A stretch of 64,000 bases of DNA from Gnomoniopsis sp. IMI 355080. Its lineage: Eukaryota > Ascomycota > Sordariomycetes > Diaporthales > Gnomoniaceae. Positions 34,491-46,808 of this stretch are shown piece after piece (the stretch's first letter is position 1; each line of letters begins with the position of its first letter). Position numbers and translations under genes: made by a program. The DNA lies in contig JAPEVC010000129.1 in the NCBI GenBank assembly GCA_027946555.1, forward strand, positions 40,822-104,821, read 5' to 3'. The notes under the pieces were generated by a model, which saw nothing but the letters and a program-made list of their open reading frames with translations, was not told where the DNA came from and ran no database searches.

Positions 34491-36302
34491 GATGATTCTT
34501 TTTGGGCTCACTTCCTTCCGTTGAGAGTGTGGCAGATGGGAACCTAGTGGTACAGTGGAGAGATTACCATTCGAACCGGAATAGGACTGGAAGCTGCGTA
34601 GCATGCGGATCTTAGGATGTCTGTTTTTTTTCTTTGTGACTTGGATAATCTGTGTTTACCCAAATCGTCTTCCTTCAAGCCATGTTCAGTGGACATAGCA
34701 CACCCGCCATGTGTAGATTCCCCACATATACTGAATGTAATGTGTATCCCTCTTGGAACGTGCCTAGAAGAATGAAGCGCCCGCGCGTCACCTTCGAACT
34801 TGGAGAGACTCATCAGCTCCGGTAAGTGGATTATTTGTAGGTTGCTTATCCTAGACACACCAGTTGCCTTGCTTTTCCTCCATATCTGCATGCAAGTCGA
34901 TTCCTGGCGGCCCGCGGGACATAATCATCATAGCTCCACAACAAATCTCGCTAGAATCAAGCGCCAGTTCAAGCCATTAGGCACCCAGGCCAGATTATGC
35001 TCAGGATAGTTGAGTTAGTTATGTGGGTCGAGAAGGGAATGGGGAAGTTGGGATGCGGCCTTGTCGTCTTGCACGCCGTCTGGAAGCGAAGTGGAATCAG
35101 TTGTCGTATATATATCGGCAAGCAGACAAATATACTATAATTGTTAGATCACGTCAAAGAACAAATAATATAGTCTCGTACAAGCACCCCCGCTGCTGTG
35201 ACATGTCAAGCTGATAGACCAGGTGAAGACGTCCAGAAGTCGGGTCAAGACGTCTGTCCCGCGCATTCATCGCTACGTGACCATTAGCAAATAGAATATC
35301 TTCTATTATACAACTATCTGTACAGCTTATTAGGGGAAAAGTCGTTCCGGGAACAGACCTCACGGTGGCACGTAATTCCTTCAAATATATGTATGTCTTT
35401 CACAAGACAGAAACCCTTAGGCCAGTGGCCACGCAAAAGACCCTTGACAATTGTCATAGACATCATCGCCTCTTACACCAACTCGTCAGAAGGGTAAAAG
35501 CGCGTAACGTTCTCGACCGCACACAGACGCAGGCGCGACTTACATCTCTAGTTCGACAAATATAGATGTGAGAGTATTCGAAGGAGGGCAGCATCACCCA
35601 GTCATAAGCCAACGACCACATACTTTACTTTGACGAAGATAGCACGAAAACAACTGCAGATATATCGCGTAGAATAAATGACACACACAACTGTACGCTC
35701 TAGGCCTCCTTTTTGAAAGCAACAATGGTATGTGCTAACCATCTCCTTTCTCCATCATCGTCTCTGCTACGCCGACATGAAAACTAACCAGTCAAGTCAG
35801 ACGACAAGAAACAGATTCACAAGATTATTTAAAATACAAAAATCCAATATCGAAAAAGAAAAGAGGAGAAAAGGGAAAAAAGGACCTGAGGCACTATTCG
35901 AGCCTCGCTCATGAAGAAGTGGAATGATGCTTCTTCCCCGCCGCCACGCCTCCGCCCATAGTTCTTGTTGGCAGCCCTCTGTCAATGCCAGAAACGATGA
36001 AAAGAAAGAAAACGATCGCCTTAGAAGACTGCTCGAAACGCCCCATCTCCTGCTTGAAATGCCTGCCCGCCCCGTCCAAACGGTGTCAAAAAGGATTGAC
36101 ATCAATAAATGAACTGCCCTGTCAAAATTTCCCATCTTCACTTCCATGTCTTCAACTGCGGGTCCATGCTGCTCGCCGCGCCGGTTCTACCTTTCCCCAT
36201 ACACTGCACGGCCTTTTTTTTTTCTCTTCACAGAAACTTCCGTGAACCCAATCCAAACAACCATGCCTCGTATACCTCCTCGCTGTGGTCAGTTGGCAAC
36301 TC
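34491..36302. other. Gene-free stretch
   Basis: 1.8 kb between the tRNA gene and the 3' end of YTA7. AT-rich parts at 35080-35190 and 35780-35880; no supported gene. Confidence 0.5.
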
Positions 36303-39300
36303 CTACCTGTCGTACAGCTCTCTAGTCCTCTCGAGGAGAAGATCCTGACTGGACTGACCAACACCCTGCTCCTCCTCAATGTCTCGAATGGTCTCATTGA
36401 AAATCTGCGCCAGCTGACCCAGGACCTTCATGCGGTTCCATTCATGTTTGCTGGTCCAGATGTGGTCCATCAGCTCCCGGTTGATTTGCTCCAGTTGCTC
36501 GATAGTGCAGCCCGACGTGCGCTCCGTCAGCTCCCGCTGGAACGCCCGAATCTCTTCTTCGTGCACAATAGGCAATTGGGAAGATGTCGTCGTCGTGGTT
36601 GTGGAGCCGCCCGAGTGCCGGATCGAAGACGAGTTATCAGATGGGCCAGTGTCATTCAAGAGGTTTGGCAGACCCATGCGTGCGGCCGCTGGTGTGCGGT
36701 GCTCGGTCGGGGCTTGTGAGGAGGTGGGGCTAGTTTGTTCGCCGTGTGCGCCGCTGTACCCCAGGTTGCTTAGGCGGCCGTGAGCCATAGCATCGGCTTG
36801 GGAGGGGAACCAAGGAGAGTTGCTCGATCCAGTGTGCTGGCTTGGACCAGACGGGTGGGAACCAGGTGGTTGTGTGTCTGGCAGATGGACGTCGACATCC
36901 ATGTCAGTGTGATAGCCATTTGTGGCCTGCGTTGACCAGTTGCCTGACGACCTGTTTGTCGTACTGGGGTCGTTGGTGGTGGACGCCTCATTGAGTACAG
37001 CAGACGGCGAGACCCCGGGGGGCAAGGAGGTGAGGGCGGACATCTGAGAGATGGGTTGACTTTGGGCGCCTCCAGCAGACTGGAAAGTCCCAGCTCTAGG
37101 CAACTCAGGAGGTCCCATCTGGGAGTGGGCTTGAGTCGTCTGGGTATGGTCCGATCCACTCTGTACAGGTCGAGACGGCACCGAGTCGCCGTTTGTGACA
37201 GCGGGATTAGCCTGTTGGGGCTCGCCGGGAAGAGGACTCATCACACGGAAGTGTGCCGTGGTTCTGGCAGCCTCAGGAGGCACCGGCGCGCCGAGACGGA
37301 TGGGCCCATTGTCCTCATCCTCTCCATTTGCCTGCCCCTGGCCATTCACATCTGACTCCACGAGCCCTTGGCCATTAGCGCCACCGGAAACCATTCCAAT
37401 GGCAGCCTCCATGGCGGCCCTCTTCTTTGCCTTCTCCTCGGCCTTTCGCACCCGTTCCAATTGCCGTGCATGGAGGCCCTCATATTTGGCCGTTCCCTCC
37501 TTGATCTCGATGTCAGCGACATCGACATCGACGTTACTCTCCATCTCATTAGCTTTCAAAATCATCTTTCGATCGCCAATGTTGCGGGCATCATGGACGA
37601 GGGTCTTGATATCCTTGTAAAAATCCCTAGGTCTTGCATAAAAGCCATTCGATATGCGCTCCTCTATCACGCCAATATCGAGGTTATAGTAGTAATGGCC
37701 GGTCGCGACTTCGGTGATGACTTTGTTGCCCTCCTTGTCCTGACCAAGGACAAAGGGACGTTGCTGGGCAATATCAGGACTGACAAAGTTCGGGTCTTCC
37801 TCCTCGAAGAGGTACTTGATGCTCTCCCGCCCAATGGCGGGTGTATAGAACGACCTATACTTCTTTTTAATTTGGTCCATGATGGGCTGGAGTCTGAGCT
37901 TAAGATGATTCAGCATGATGCGGTCTTCTCGCTTCTCCGCCAATTTCTCCTCCTTGGTCTTGACTCTTGGGGGCGGCGGCGGCGCAACGGGAAGCTCTTC
38001 AAGCACGCGCTTCTTTCTCGTGTGCGGGTCGGGGAAGTCAGAAGGTGACTTTCTAATATACGATACGACATTGTCGAAATACACGTAGCGCTTGTCCTGG
38101 GATAATGTCAATTCCTGCACACAAAGAGGAGCAAGAGGGGAAGACTTACGCCATCTGGACGGGTGATCTCTGCCCTGTTCCTGCGGGAGTAGCCAAAGAG
38201 GTCTCGCACCATCATTTTGTCCATCTCGTTGATTTCCATCTCTGTAGTTGCCAATAAGAGAATGGGATCCGTAGGTGGCAGCGTTTTCAACATGGTGATG
38301 AGCGCTGTCAGTGCAACTTCACCCAACGTCGCATACCAGCGGTCGATTTGAGAGATGTAGATGACGCTTGGCTTGTGCCGCCTGACTTCCGTAAACATGC
38401 TGACGATCACTTGCTCCGCAGGCTGTCATACTGTGTCAGTCCATGAACAATAGAATGATTAGAAGGTCAAAGACTTACTCGTCCATCACCAAGCACGGTG
38501 GCGAGGTCGAGGTTCTGGACATGAACTCTCTCAAAATGATGCAAGATTGCGGCAGCTATGTATCCCTGCCCCATGCCAGGCGCGCCGGTAATGAGCAGGC
38601 GAGGTCTGAAAATGCGCGATTTGTCAAAGTCTTGCTGCAAGTTCTCGCGTCCGAACCCATGATCGGCATCCTCATAAGGCTCAAACATTGCTTCCTCAAG
38701 TGCAGTAATCTTTGGTTTATTCGGCAGGATGTTCTTCAGCAGTTCCACGATCTTGTCAAATTGGTCTTGTAGAAGCGGCGCCACAGTCTTTGGCAGAGGG
38801 GCTGCGCCCGACGTAGCAGAACGCTCAGAGGAGGGGACCATCTTCTTGATCGATATCATGAAGTCGGTAGCATGAATATTAATTTTGCTTGGATCCACCA
38901 CCAATTTGACGTCCGAGGTGTAAATTTGGGGGTAGGTTCTCTGTATCGAATTGAGCGCAGCCTCAGTGCATAGAGCTCGCAGATCAGCACCACCATATCC
39001 TTTGGTATTCTCGGCCAAACTCTGCTTGAACTTATCGGACAGGCCCCAATCCTTTGTGTGAATGTCAAGGATCGATTTCCGGCCTTCGACATCGGGCAGG
39101 GAGAAGTAAAATTCGCGATCGAAACGTCCTGGTCGGCGCAAAGCAGGATCAATATTGTCGGGTCGGTTGGTGGCTCCAATGACGATGACCTGGCCACGGC
39201 CGTCCATGCCATCCATCAAAGCCAGCAGCGTCGACACAATGGAGGCATGGATCTGTTCTTGTTTACTAGACCGAACAGGAGCCAGGCCATCAATCTCATC

Positions 39301-41406
39301 GAAGAAGATAATACTTGGCTGAGTCTTTCGGGCTTCCTCAAACAACAGACGAAGCTGTTTCTCAGCCTCACCGACCCACTTGCTGAGCGCGTCGGCACCT
39401 TTGCGCATGTAGAAGGTAATTTTGCGACCGCCGGTACCAATGGAGTTGGCTAATGCTCGCGCAAGGAGAGTCTTACCAGTACCTGGAGGACCATGGAACA
39501 GAACACCCCTTGGGGGCGTCATTTTGAACCTCTGGTAGACCTCAGGGTAGAGGAGCGGCAAGTTGACCATCTCTTTGAGCTGATTGATGTGATTTGCAAG
39601 ACCACCGACCTTGCTGAAATCTACCGTCATATCAACTCCAAGCGGGTCGGCATCTGCAAGAGCTTTGCGGTCTCTGATCTTGCCGACATTCGGAGACGCA
39701 CCAACACCAAGCTTCTCAGCGTCGCCACCAAGCAAGCCACCAGGAGCATGAGCTGTTGTGGGCGTCATTCCAGCACCGACAAGACCAGACCTGGCGCCCA
39801 TCTCATCATCACTGCTGTCAGAATCGGCACCACCAGCAAATCCTGCAAAAGCGTCAGCTGCAGAGCCCCACGCGCCTCCTAACAATGCGCCAGCCCCGTG
39901 AGCTCCACCAAAGGGCCCAAAGGTTGAGTTCATTGCCCGCACCCAAGGCGCGTTTGAGCCGCCATTTCGTCGGCGTTGCGACGCAGGTGGGGGCGCGTCA
40001 TCGTCATCTTCCTGCTCGATGGGATCTGCCGGCATCTTTATTGTGTAATCCACTTTAGCGGCGCGACGACGCGACGCGCGGTCCTCATAGGTGATGGCTG
40101 GCGGTGTAGATGGACGGCGACGTCCACGCTTTGATCGTGACCGTGATGCGCGAGTCAATTCTTCCGCCTCTTCAGCCAGCTCGTCTCGGTCTAGGTCCTC
40201 TTCTTCATCACCAGATTCAGCAGCGCGAGTTCGCTTTTTACCCCGAGCAGTTGTTCTACGACCGCGCGAGGGCTGTTCGCTGGACTCGTCTTCATCATTC
40301 TCGCCGGCGGCGGCGCCATCGCCCTCAGAGCCCTCTCCATCCCCAGACTCGTTGGGTTCGAAGTCGCTAGCTTCTTCGTCGGCCTTCTTGGGTTGATCAT
40401 TGCGGCTCCGGAGATTTCGTCTTGTACTACGTCGGGACTGGCCAGCAACATCGGAATCCCCATCATTTCCATCTTCGGCAGGAGGGCCAGAGATACTGTG
40501 GCGCAGAGAACGTGTCATTCGCCGACCAGTAATGGGCACATCATCATCGTCGTCGTCTGCGTCCGCATCTTGTGCAGCAGCAAGCTCGTCGGCGTCTTCC
40601 ATGGGTATGTCACCTTGGAGGGGCATTGGTGCGTCATCGTCCGGTTCGGCTGCAGCGTCTGGCGCAGAATCCTCTACAACATCGTCGCCACCCTCGCCTG
40701 GAGCTTCAGCATCAGCCTGGTCTTCACCTGGCTGAAACGACGTCTCGTTGGTCGCCTCGGAGATGGTCTCCGTCGCTGGCTGCTTCAGGCTCTTGGCGGC
40801 TCGTGAGTTGCGGGTCTGGCGCGCCAAAGTTTCTGGGCTCTTGCTTCGCGATGCGGCGCGTGCAGGTTGTTCGTGTTTGCCAGATGTAGTGAGCTCGACC
40901 AAGTCGTCCGCATCTTCGGTCTTGGCGCGGGTGCGTCTCGTGCCGACAGAAGACACGGGCTCCTTGGATGCCTTGCCCCGTGCGCGCGACGTCCTCAGCA
41001 CGACAATCTTTTGTTTCTTGGCAGGCTTCTCATCCTCCTCTTCTGAGACTCCGATGATCTCGTCATCGTCACTATCCTCTGCATATGTAACTGCTTTTCT
41101 GGCTGCCTTTCGCGCTCGGCGCCCAGCGGCATTGACTGGTGCGTCCTCGTCGTCTTCATCTTCATCGTCGTCATCAAAGGAGTTGTCTGCGTCGCTATCG
41201 GACAAGATCTCATCGTCATCGTCGTCGATGTCGGAGCCGTCATACCTTGTGCGACGGCTGGGACGAGAGCCCTTGCTTCGAGGACCTCGTGTGGACTTTT
41301 TGGACGGGCGAGCGCGTGCTTCGGATGGGTCGAAGTTCTCGTCCTCTGGATCTGACTGATTGGGATCAAAACCCTCCCAGAGGTCTCTCTTCCGCTTTCC
41401 AGACAT
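36303..41406 (-). CDS. YTA7: Yta7/Abo1/ATAD2-type bromodomain AAA-ATPase, about 1664 aa
   Basis: The coding sequence is the complement of 36303..38096, 38150..38422 and 38479..41406. The second intron could also end at 38115, which would add six residues, but that intron would be only 35 bases and lacks a branch site; I prefer the 53-base form. Residues 1-480 are very acidic and Lys/Arg-Ser rich, as in histone chaperones. AAA1 has GPPGTGKT (about 638-645) and FFDEIDG (about 700-706), with the arginine-finger region ATNRPDNIDPALRRPGRFDR. AAA2 is degenerate: its Walker A reads TGAPGMGQG, missing the Lys-Thr. A bromodomain lies at about 1120-1260 (LNHLKLRLQPIMDQIKKKYR, FYKDIKTLVHDARN). The C-terminal 350 residues are Pro/Ser/Thr-rich. 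The family binds histone H3-H4 and alters nucleosome density in the nucleus. Confidence 0.93.
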
Positions 41407-44400
41407 TGTGACAACTGTTCCTGGAGGACAAGGCGAATGGACTATTGTTGTATTGCTGTTGCTGCACTGTCTTTGATAGCAGAGGAAAGGAGGTTGTGAA
41501 AGATGATGGAGCAATTGACAGTTAGGGAGCGGCTGTCAATGACATAAGATTCGGGGTAGGATTTGACCCAGTTGCAAGGTGATGATGTCGCCTTTCGAAT
41601 TAGAGAGGGATAGACCTCGACAGGTCTTTCCGGGTTCTGGGTTCACTGTAGTGGTTGAGGGTCAACGATTATTCACGCTGTACATGACGATGCTATCCGG
41701 AGCTAGCCAGCACAATGTAGTGTTCAACACAAATACAACAGCCAAAAAAAGCATAGGTAATCTGTTGAGCTAAGTGCGACCATGAGATCGTCTCAAGGTT
41801 GCACATTCTCATCATAAAAGATCAACAAGGTAGAGGAAAATGGGATTGTCTGGAATGTGAAGTGCGCCAGTGCAAGGCAGGTGTCTTCGGGAGTCCTTCC
41901 GGTTGGGATGGTGCAGCCAGATGCATTGTGCTGGAGCTGAGAGGGGATGCGAGAATGGTATCCAATTCTTACCAGTAAGACTATGATCGCTTGTGATGCA
42001 TCTCTGGAAACTAGACGGTCGACCGCGATGCCCACGGTGAACTTGTGATTCCGGGGTTCCTTGGGGGGTGGACTGGAGGAGGGAGCAGTTTCCGGGTGAT
42101 GTGCTGACCTGAACTTGGAAAACGCGTCCCAGTAAAGTGGGGCCTTGCGACCTTCTGGCCAATCATGGCGTGTAATTTCACAACTTCCGAAAAACCTCAA
42201 CTCAATCAGCAACGGACTATGCTCCGTCCAGAATCTATTCACAGCTTTTCAGCCTGATGAAAATAAGGACAGCGTTCCTATTGCCAGTAATCCTCATGCT
42301 CTAATGGATCCAATTCACCACAGCAGTTGTGCATGTTTGACAATGTTTGATGGCAGAATGGCAGATGATTATCAATTCACAATGGCCTTGAGAGAATCAA
42401 AACAATTTACTACAATGGGCAGTCTATTGATTTGCATTGTGTCGTCATTGTCCTCTAGAGTTCCTGGGGTACCGCGTGGTCGGGACAGCTGTTACTCCAC
42501 ATGGCACGGGGCGGATGAGGCTCAACTGACAGGAAACATGTGGCATGTGGGCTCGGGCTCTGATGAGGGGTCGGGGATCATGGCACCAGATCGGCTGGAC
42601 CCGATGTCGTCTTTCTGGACCCCCTGCCGCCGGGTCCTTGGGAAAGGAAAGGGACATCAACAAGGGGAGCGAGGGAAGGGGGACGAGCTCTGACTGTGGC
42701 GGTCGGTCCGGCCGGGCCTCTCCTCGAGTGTGAGAGAGAGACAGAGTCGATTAGACCTGGGGCAGTTTGCTGAGCAAGTAACATTCAGCCGATGTCAAGA
42801 CCTTGGCCCGTCACTTAGATGACCCTTCACGATTCGAATGGAAGATTCTGAAAGCAAACTGGTTTTGCCCTGGCTCCGAAGGTATTGGGAAAGAAAAAGT
42901 GGATGAGGGTGGATTTGAACTTGGTGAAATCGGACCTGGGAGTTGAGGGCCGATCTTGATGACATCCCTAGCCGGTCAATGTCGGTCATCCGGCACTATG
43001 CATTTGCTTCAACAGCGAGCTCATTAGGCCCGGTCGAAGCTGGTCTTGTAATCAGAAAGCAGGCTGATCGTGTTCAAAAGTGCCAAAGTGGACTGTTCGA
43101 ACATGTCAAAGGACGAACATAATTATTGCGAGACTTCCTGGTGGTGAGATCGTTCTGGGCCAACCCACTCTGGATAAACCATAGTACAAGATCGGGGACA
43201 TGTGCGTTTTGATCTCGATCCGTTTGAGAAGTCTGTGTTGTGCTTCCAAATCACCCAGCATCGGCTTTGTCTCTGCTCAAGCCAGAAAATGGCCTGTGAG
43301 GATCAGAGGGAAAGGGCTCGTTCGGATGGAAACCCGCGTAGTTGTGGTATCGCATTTGAGTCCGCGCTTGGTCAACAAAACAAAAAAGAAATCTCGATCA
43401 TCAATGCCATGATTCGAACCAAAACGACCTCGCCAGCAGGCTAAGAGCAAATGCTGCCTGACGACCAGTCGAAATGCATGTGGAAGAGGTAGTTGCCTAT
43501 CGGCAACCTCGCCTTTCTACTAACGAATATCTGGGATGGTTTGTTAAGGAGCTACAAGAGTCTAACTCACCTGAAGCTCTAAAAGCACGTTAGCTTAAGG
43601 CCGACCTGATCCTCCGACCCCTGACAGTTTAGCAGTTTGATTGAAAGACTCTATAAAATCATCGTTGCATCAAAGCTCATCTGGGAGTGCTCAGAATTGA
43701 AATCTTCAGACAGATCTAGTCTGAATCAAACCATATCTATCCAAAGAAGGCAAATATCCTAAAATTCAGGAGACCAAGGCGATATCAAAGAACGTCGGAG
43801 GCAATTCCGCAACAGAGCAGCTGTATCCTCTTCTCATCACTATCACACTCCAGAGCTCGCAAGGGCAATTGCACCGACGACAGTCTACAGGATTAGTTGA
43901 GTGCCACATGCCCCATTAAGCAGAACACCTATCTGTCAGCTCTGCCCCCAGAAATGTGGCTTCCATCCATGTGGAGTTGCATATACTGGCCGACTGCAGA
44001 TGGTTAACTCCAATAGGCAAACCCATGCATGCTCTTTTGGCGAAAATGACTACCCAAATAGGAAATTTTTTGCGTCAGAAATCAGGCCATTGCCACATCT
44101 TACAAGACTCGCTGCGATGATCGTTGAACACAACCTCCTACCAGATCATGCTGATGAGCACACCCTCGGTTACATAAATTCTAAGTGTGAAACCCGAGAG
44201 CTGGAACTTCATCTAAAGGTTTGTGTGCGTCGCGCTTGGGATCCTTGGGGGATTTGCCAAGGGGGATTCTCATGTGCTATTGTTACTCTTTTTGAAATAT
44301 TCCAAATAGGGGATGCTTAAATGATGACATTCAGAAACACAAAATAGGCATGTCACACATCGAGAATTCAGTCAAACTTGTTCTTCCAAATTTAATACTT

Positions 44401-44411
44401 CGATTTTCATC
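41407..44411. other. Divergent 3-kb region between YTA7 and the FAD monooxygenase gene
   Basis: The longest gene-free stretch in the window. Open frames at 41793-42242 (minus), 42145-42693 (plus) and 43901-44320 (plus) are each under 190 codons with no domain, so I do not call them. Promoters of both flanking genes must be here. Confidence 0.5.
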
Positions 44412-46317
44412 ATGAGCGCAAAGTCGATGATACGCGAGCCGCCCAGTGGAATAGACCTGTTGGTGGTAGGTGCGGGTATAGGCGGGCTCAGTGCGGCCAT
44501 TGAATGCCACAGGAAGGGCCACAATGTGCGTGTGATAGAGAAACGGTCGGACTTTAGTACCTTTGGTGTGTACATGTCACCACCTGTCATTTATGCCCCT
44601 TGTATACCTGGAGCACGAACCCTCTCAGCATTTACTAACACGGAAGCCAAAGGTGATCTAATCGCCATCACGCGCAGTGCCCAGCGGACCATGCTCAAAT
44701 GGCCTGGATTTTTGCCTCGGTTGCAGGCGAATGCAATGCCACCGCGGCTGTGGTACTTCAAATTTGACGGCACGGAGCTCTTCAGCCTGAGCGATATTGA
44801 CAAAGGCAAGGAGGGCATCATCAGCCTGACCTTGTGGCGCAATCAGCTTCACGAGGAATTATACAAGTACACGAGCGAACTCGAGATCCCGGTCACATTC
44901 AGTCGTCAAGCGGTTGCGTACGAGGAAGACGACGACAGTGGTTCGGTCCTGACTGCGGAGGGAGAGAAATATGTGGCTGACTTGGTCATTGCCGCGGATG
45001 GCATTGCTTCCAAATCCATTGATATGATGGTAAGTAAGCTGGGATATTGACGACCGTCTCGGCAGCTTCATGTACCTAACGAATAATGATCAGCCCGGGG
45101 AAAAAGAAACGCCAACAAGTAGTGGGTATGCGATATACCGCAAAAGTTACCCACTAGGTAGGGACAACATCGATGCCCATTCTCCACTAAATCTTACCTG
45201 ACATTGTTGAAAGATCATGCCCTCAAAGACCCAGATATTGCAAGACACTGGGGAGGTGAAGTAGAAGGAGTACAACTTTTTCTCGGCGAGAACCTACACT
45301 TGGTGACAGCCAAAAATAGCAAGACAAACAGCGTACGAAGACCTAACAATCCAGCCCGATCCGGGCCGCGCGCCGATGGCTCTTCCATACATTGTGTCGA
45401 CACTGACAAGGCGCCCAGATTTGCTACATGCTGACACACCGGGACGATAACCAATCCGCCGTTGAAGCCTGGCAAGCGACGTGCCCGGCTGTCGATGCGT
45501 TGAGATACCTACCCGAAAACACGCCGGCTTACATCGCGGCCCTGTTCAAGCAAACACCGAACAACCGCTGCGTAAACTGGAAGCTCGTGTGGCGGGGACC
45601 TCAACCGCAATGGACGTCGCCCAAAGGTCGGATCCTGCAGCTCGGAGATGCGTGCCATCCCTTCATACCGACATCGGGTAGCGGTGGGACGATGGCGAGT
45701 TCGTGACCCCTACCCCCCCTCCCCTTTCCCTCCTTAACAAAGCTCCTGTACGCGATGCTGAGAATACCTAGTGGAGGACTCGTTCTCAATTGCGGCCTGC
45801 TTGCACATCGCTGGCAAAACCCAGATACCACTTGCTGTACGCGTGCACAATAAGCTAAGGTGAGCCGACCCATGGAACGAGGCCTCAGGATCTGACCGTA
45901 ACGTGCGCTGATGTCAAAATTGGGCAGATTCGAGCGTGTATCTTTCGCACAGCGAAACGGCTTCGAAAATCGCGAGATCTGGCATCATCGTGAGCATTGC
46001 CTCCCTGGAGACGCATGTCATGGCCTCTATGTGAGAGCATGAACGCTGTAACACAATATTCACTGACGATGTGATTAGCGAAATGGGATACAATCATCAA
46101 GAATCCCGCGGTCTTGGGTGTAGTCCACTCATGGATGACTGAGCACGACGCCGAGAAGTACGCATACGACAACTTCGCGGCGTGTGCGGCGCACGTCACA
46201 TCCGGGGCGGCTTTCCAGAATACGAATACGCCGCCTGGGAAAGTGTACAAGCCGTGGACTGTTCGAGGTCTACAGCTAGAGGCCGATAGGAATAACAGAA
46301 CATCGTCTAAGATTTGA
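44412..46317 (+). CDS. FAD-dependent monooxygenase (salicylate-hydroxylase-like), 489 aa
   Basis: Seven exons: 44412..45029, 45094..45157, 45214..45332, 45419..45698, 45772..45859, 45928..45989 and 46079..46317. Each junction keeps frame with GT-AG ends. The dinucleotide-binding motif is GAGIGG (residues 20-25) in IDLLVVGAGIGGLSAAIECH, with the acidic residue ending strand 2 in RVIEKRSD. The DG motif is VIAADGIASKS. The second FAD motif is LQLGDACHPFIPTSGSGGTM (about 341-359), followed after a splice by MEDSFSIAACLH. A C-terminal segment KVYKPWTV is typical of fungal members. These enzymes use NAD(P)H and oxygen to hydroxylate aromatic or polyketide-like substrates. The protein ends in Ser-Lys-Ile, a possible type 1 peroxisomal targeting signal. 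No cluster partners flank it, so the substrate is open. Confidence 0.88.
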
Positions 46318-46808
46318 GGCAAGGGAAGAAAGGTTAGCAAGAATGCACATTTGTACGAACAGAATTGAGACTGGGATCGTCGAATCGGTTGATAAGGCAC
46401 GAGACAACCCAACTGCATCATAGGGTCGGTGTATTTGCGACGGGGTTATTTGCAAAAGTAATATATCACCATGGCTGGTGTGAAGGCAAAGGCACAATGT
46501 GCATTGGAAATGTTATTGTGATAAAACCATTATACTGAGAAGCGGGCGTCCTTCTAAGTGAAGTATTAGTGACCTCTTAGCTAGACTAGGCCTACGTACC
46601 AGTACAGTGATCGGCCGTTGTACTGTGTACCGGGTAGCAAGTATGTGTTGCGGTGGACCCTCGATAGCCGAATGCGGCAGGCGGTGACCAGAAAAAGTTT
46701 GGGAAGTGACCCTCCATCTCTGGTCTGCCATTAACTCACATTGCACGTCTGCCCGCGATTATAATTTCATTCTGGAAATTCCCACGCCTCTCGAAGAAAA
46801 GCCTCAAG
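46318..46808. promoter_or_regulatory. Intergenic region upstream of RPA49
   Basis: About 490 bases holding the monooxygenase 3' end and the RPA49 promoter. No specific element recognised. Confidence 0.45.

Noticed and set aside
34555..34580. A second TTCGAA-containing stem near the tRNA-Ser gene
   Set aside because: The flanks do not pair as T and acceptor stems; it is probably chance.
41793..42693. Open frames of 149 and 182 codons on opposite strands between YTA7 and the monooxygenase gene
   Set aside because: They overlap each other antisense, lack signal peptides or motifs, and composition does not look coding.
43370..43400. A B-box-like GGTTCGAATCA on the minus strand
   Set aside because: No matching acceptor stem, anticodon arm or A box could be folded around it, so I do not call a tRNA.
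43901..44320. A 139-codon Cys-containing frame just upstream of the monooxygenase gene
   Set aside because: No ATG at its start, no family resemblance, and it lies in the expected promoter of the next gene.
44412..46317. A secondary-metabolite gene cluster around the FAD monooxygenase
   Set aside because: Neighbours are YTA7 and RPA49, both housekeeping genes; no synthase, transporter or regulator is adjacent.
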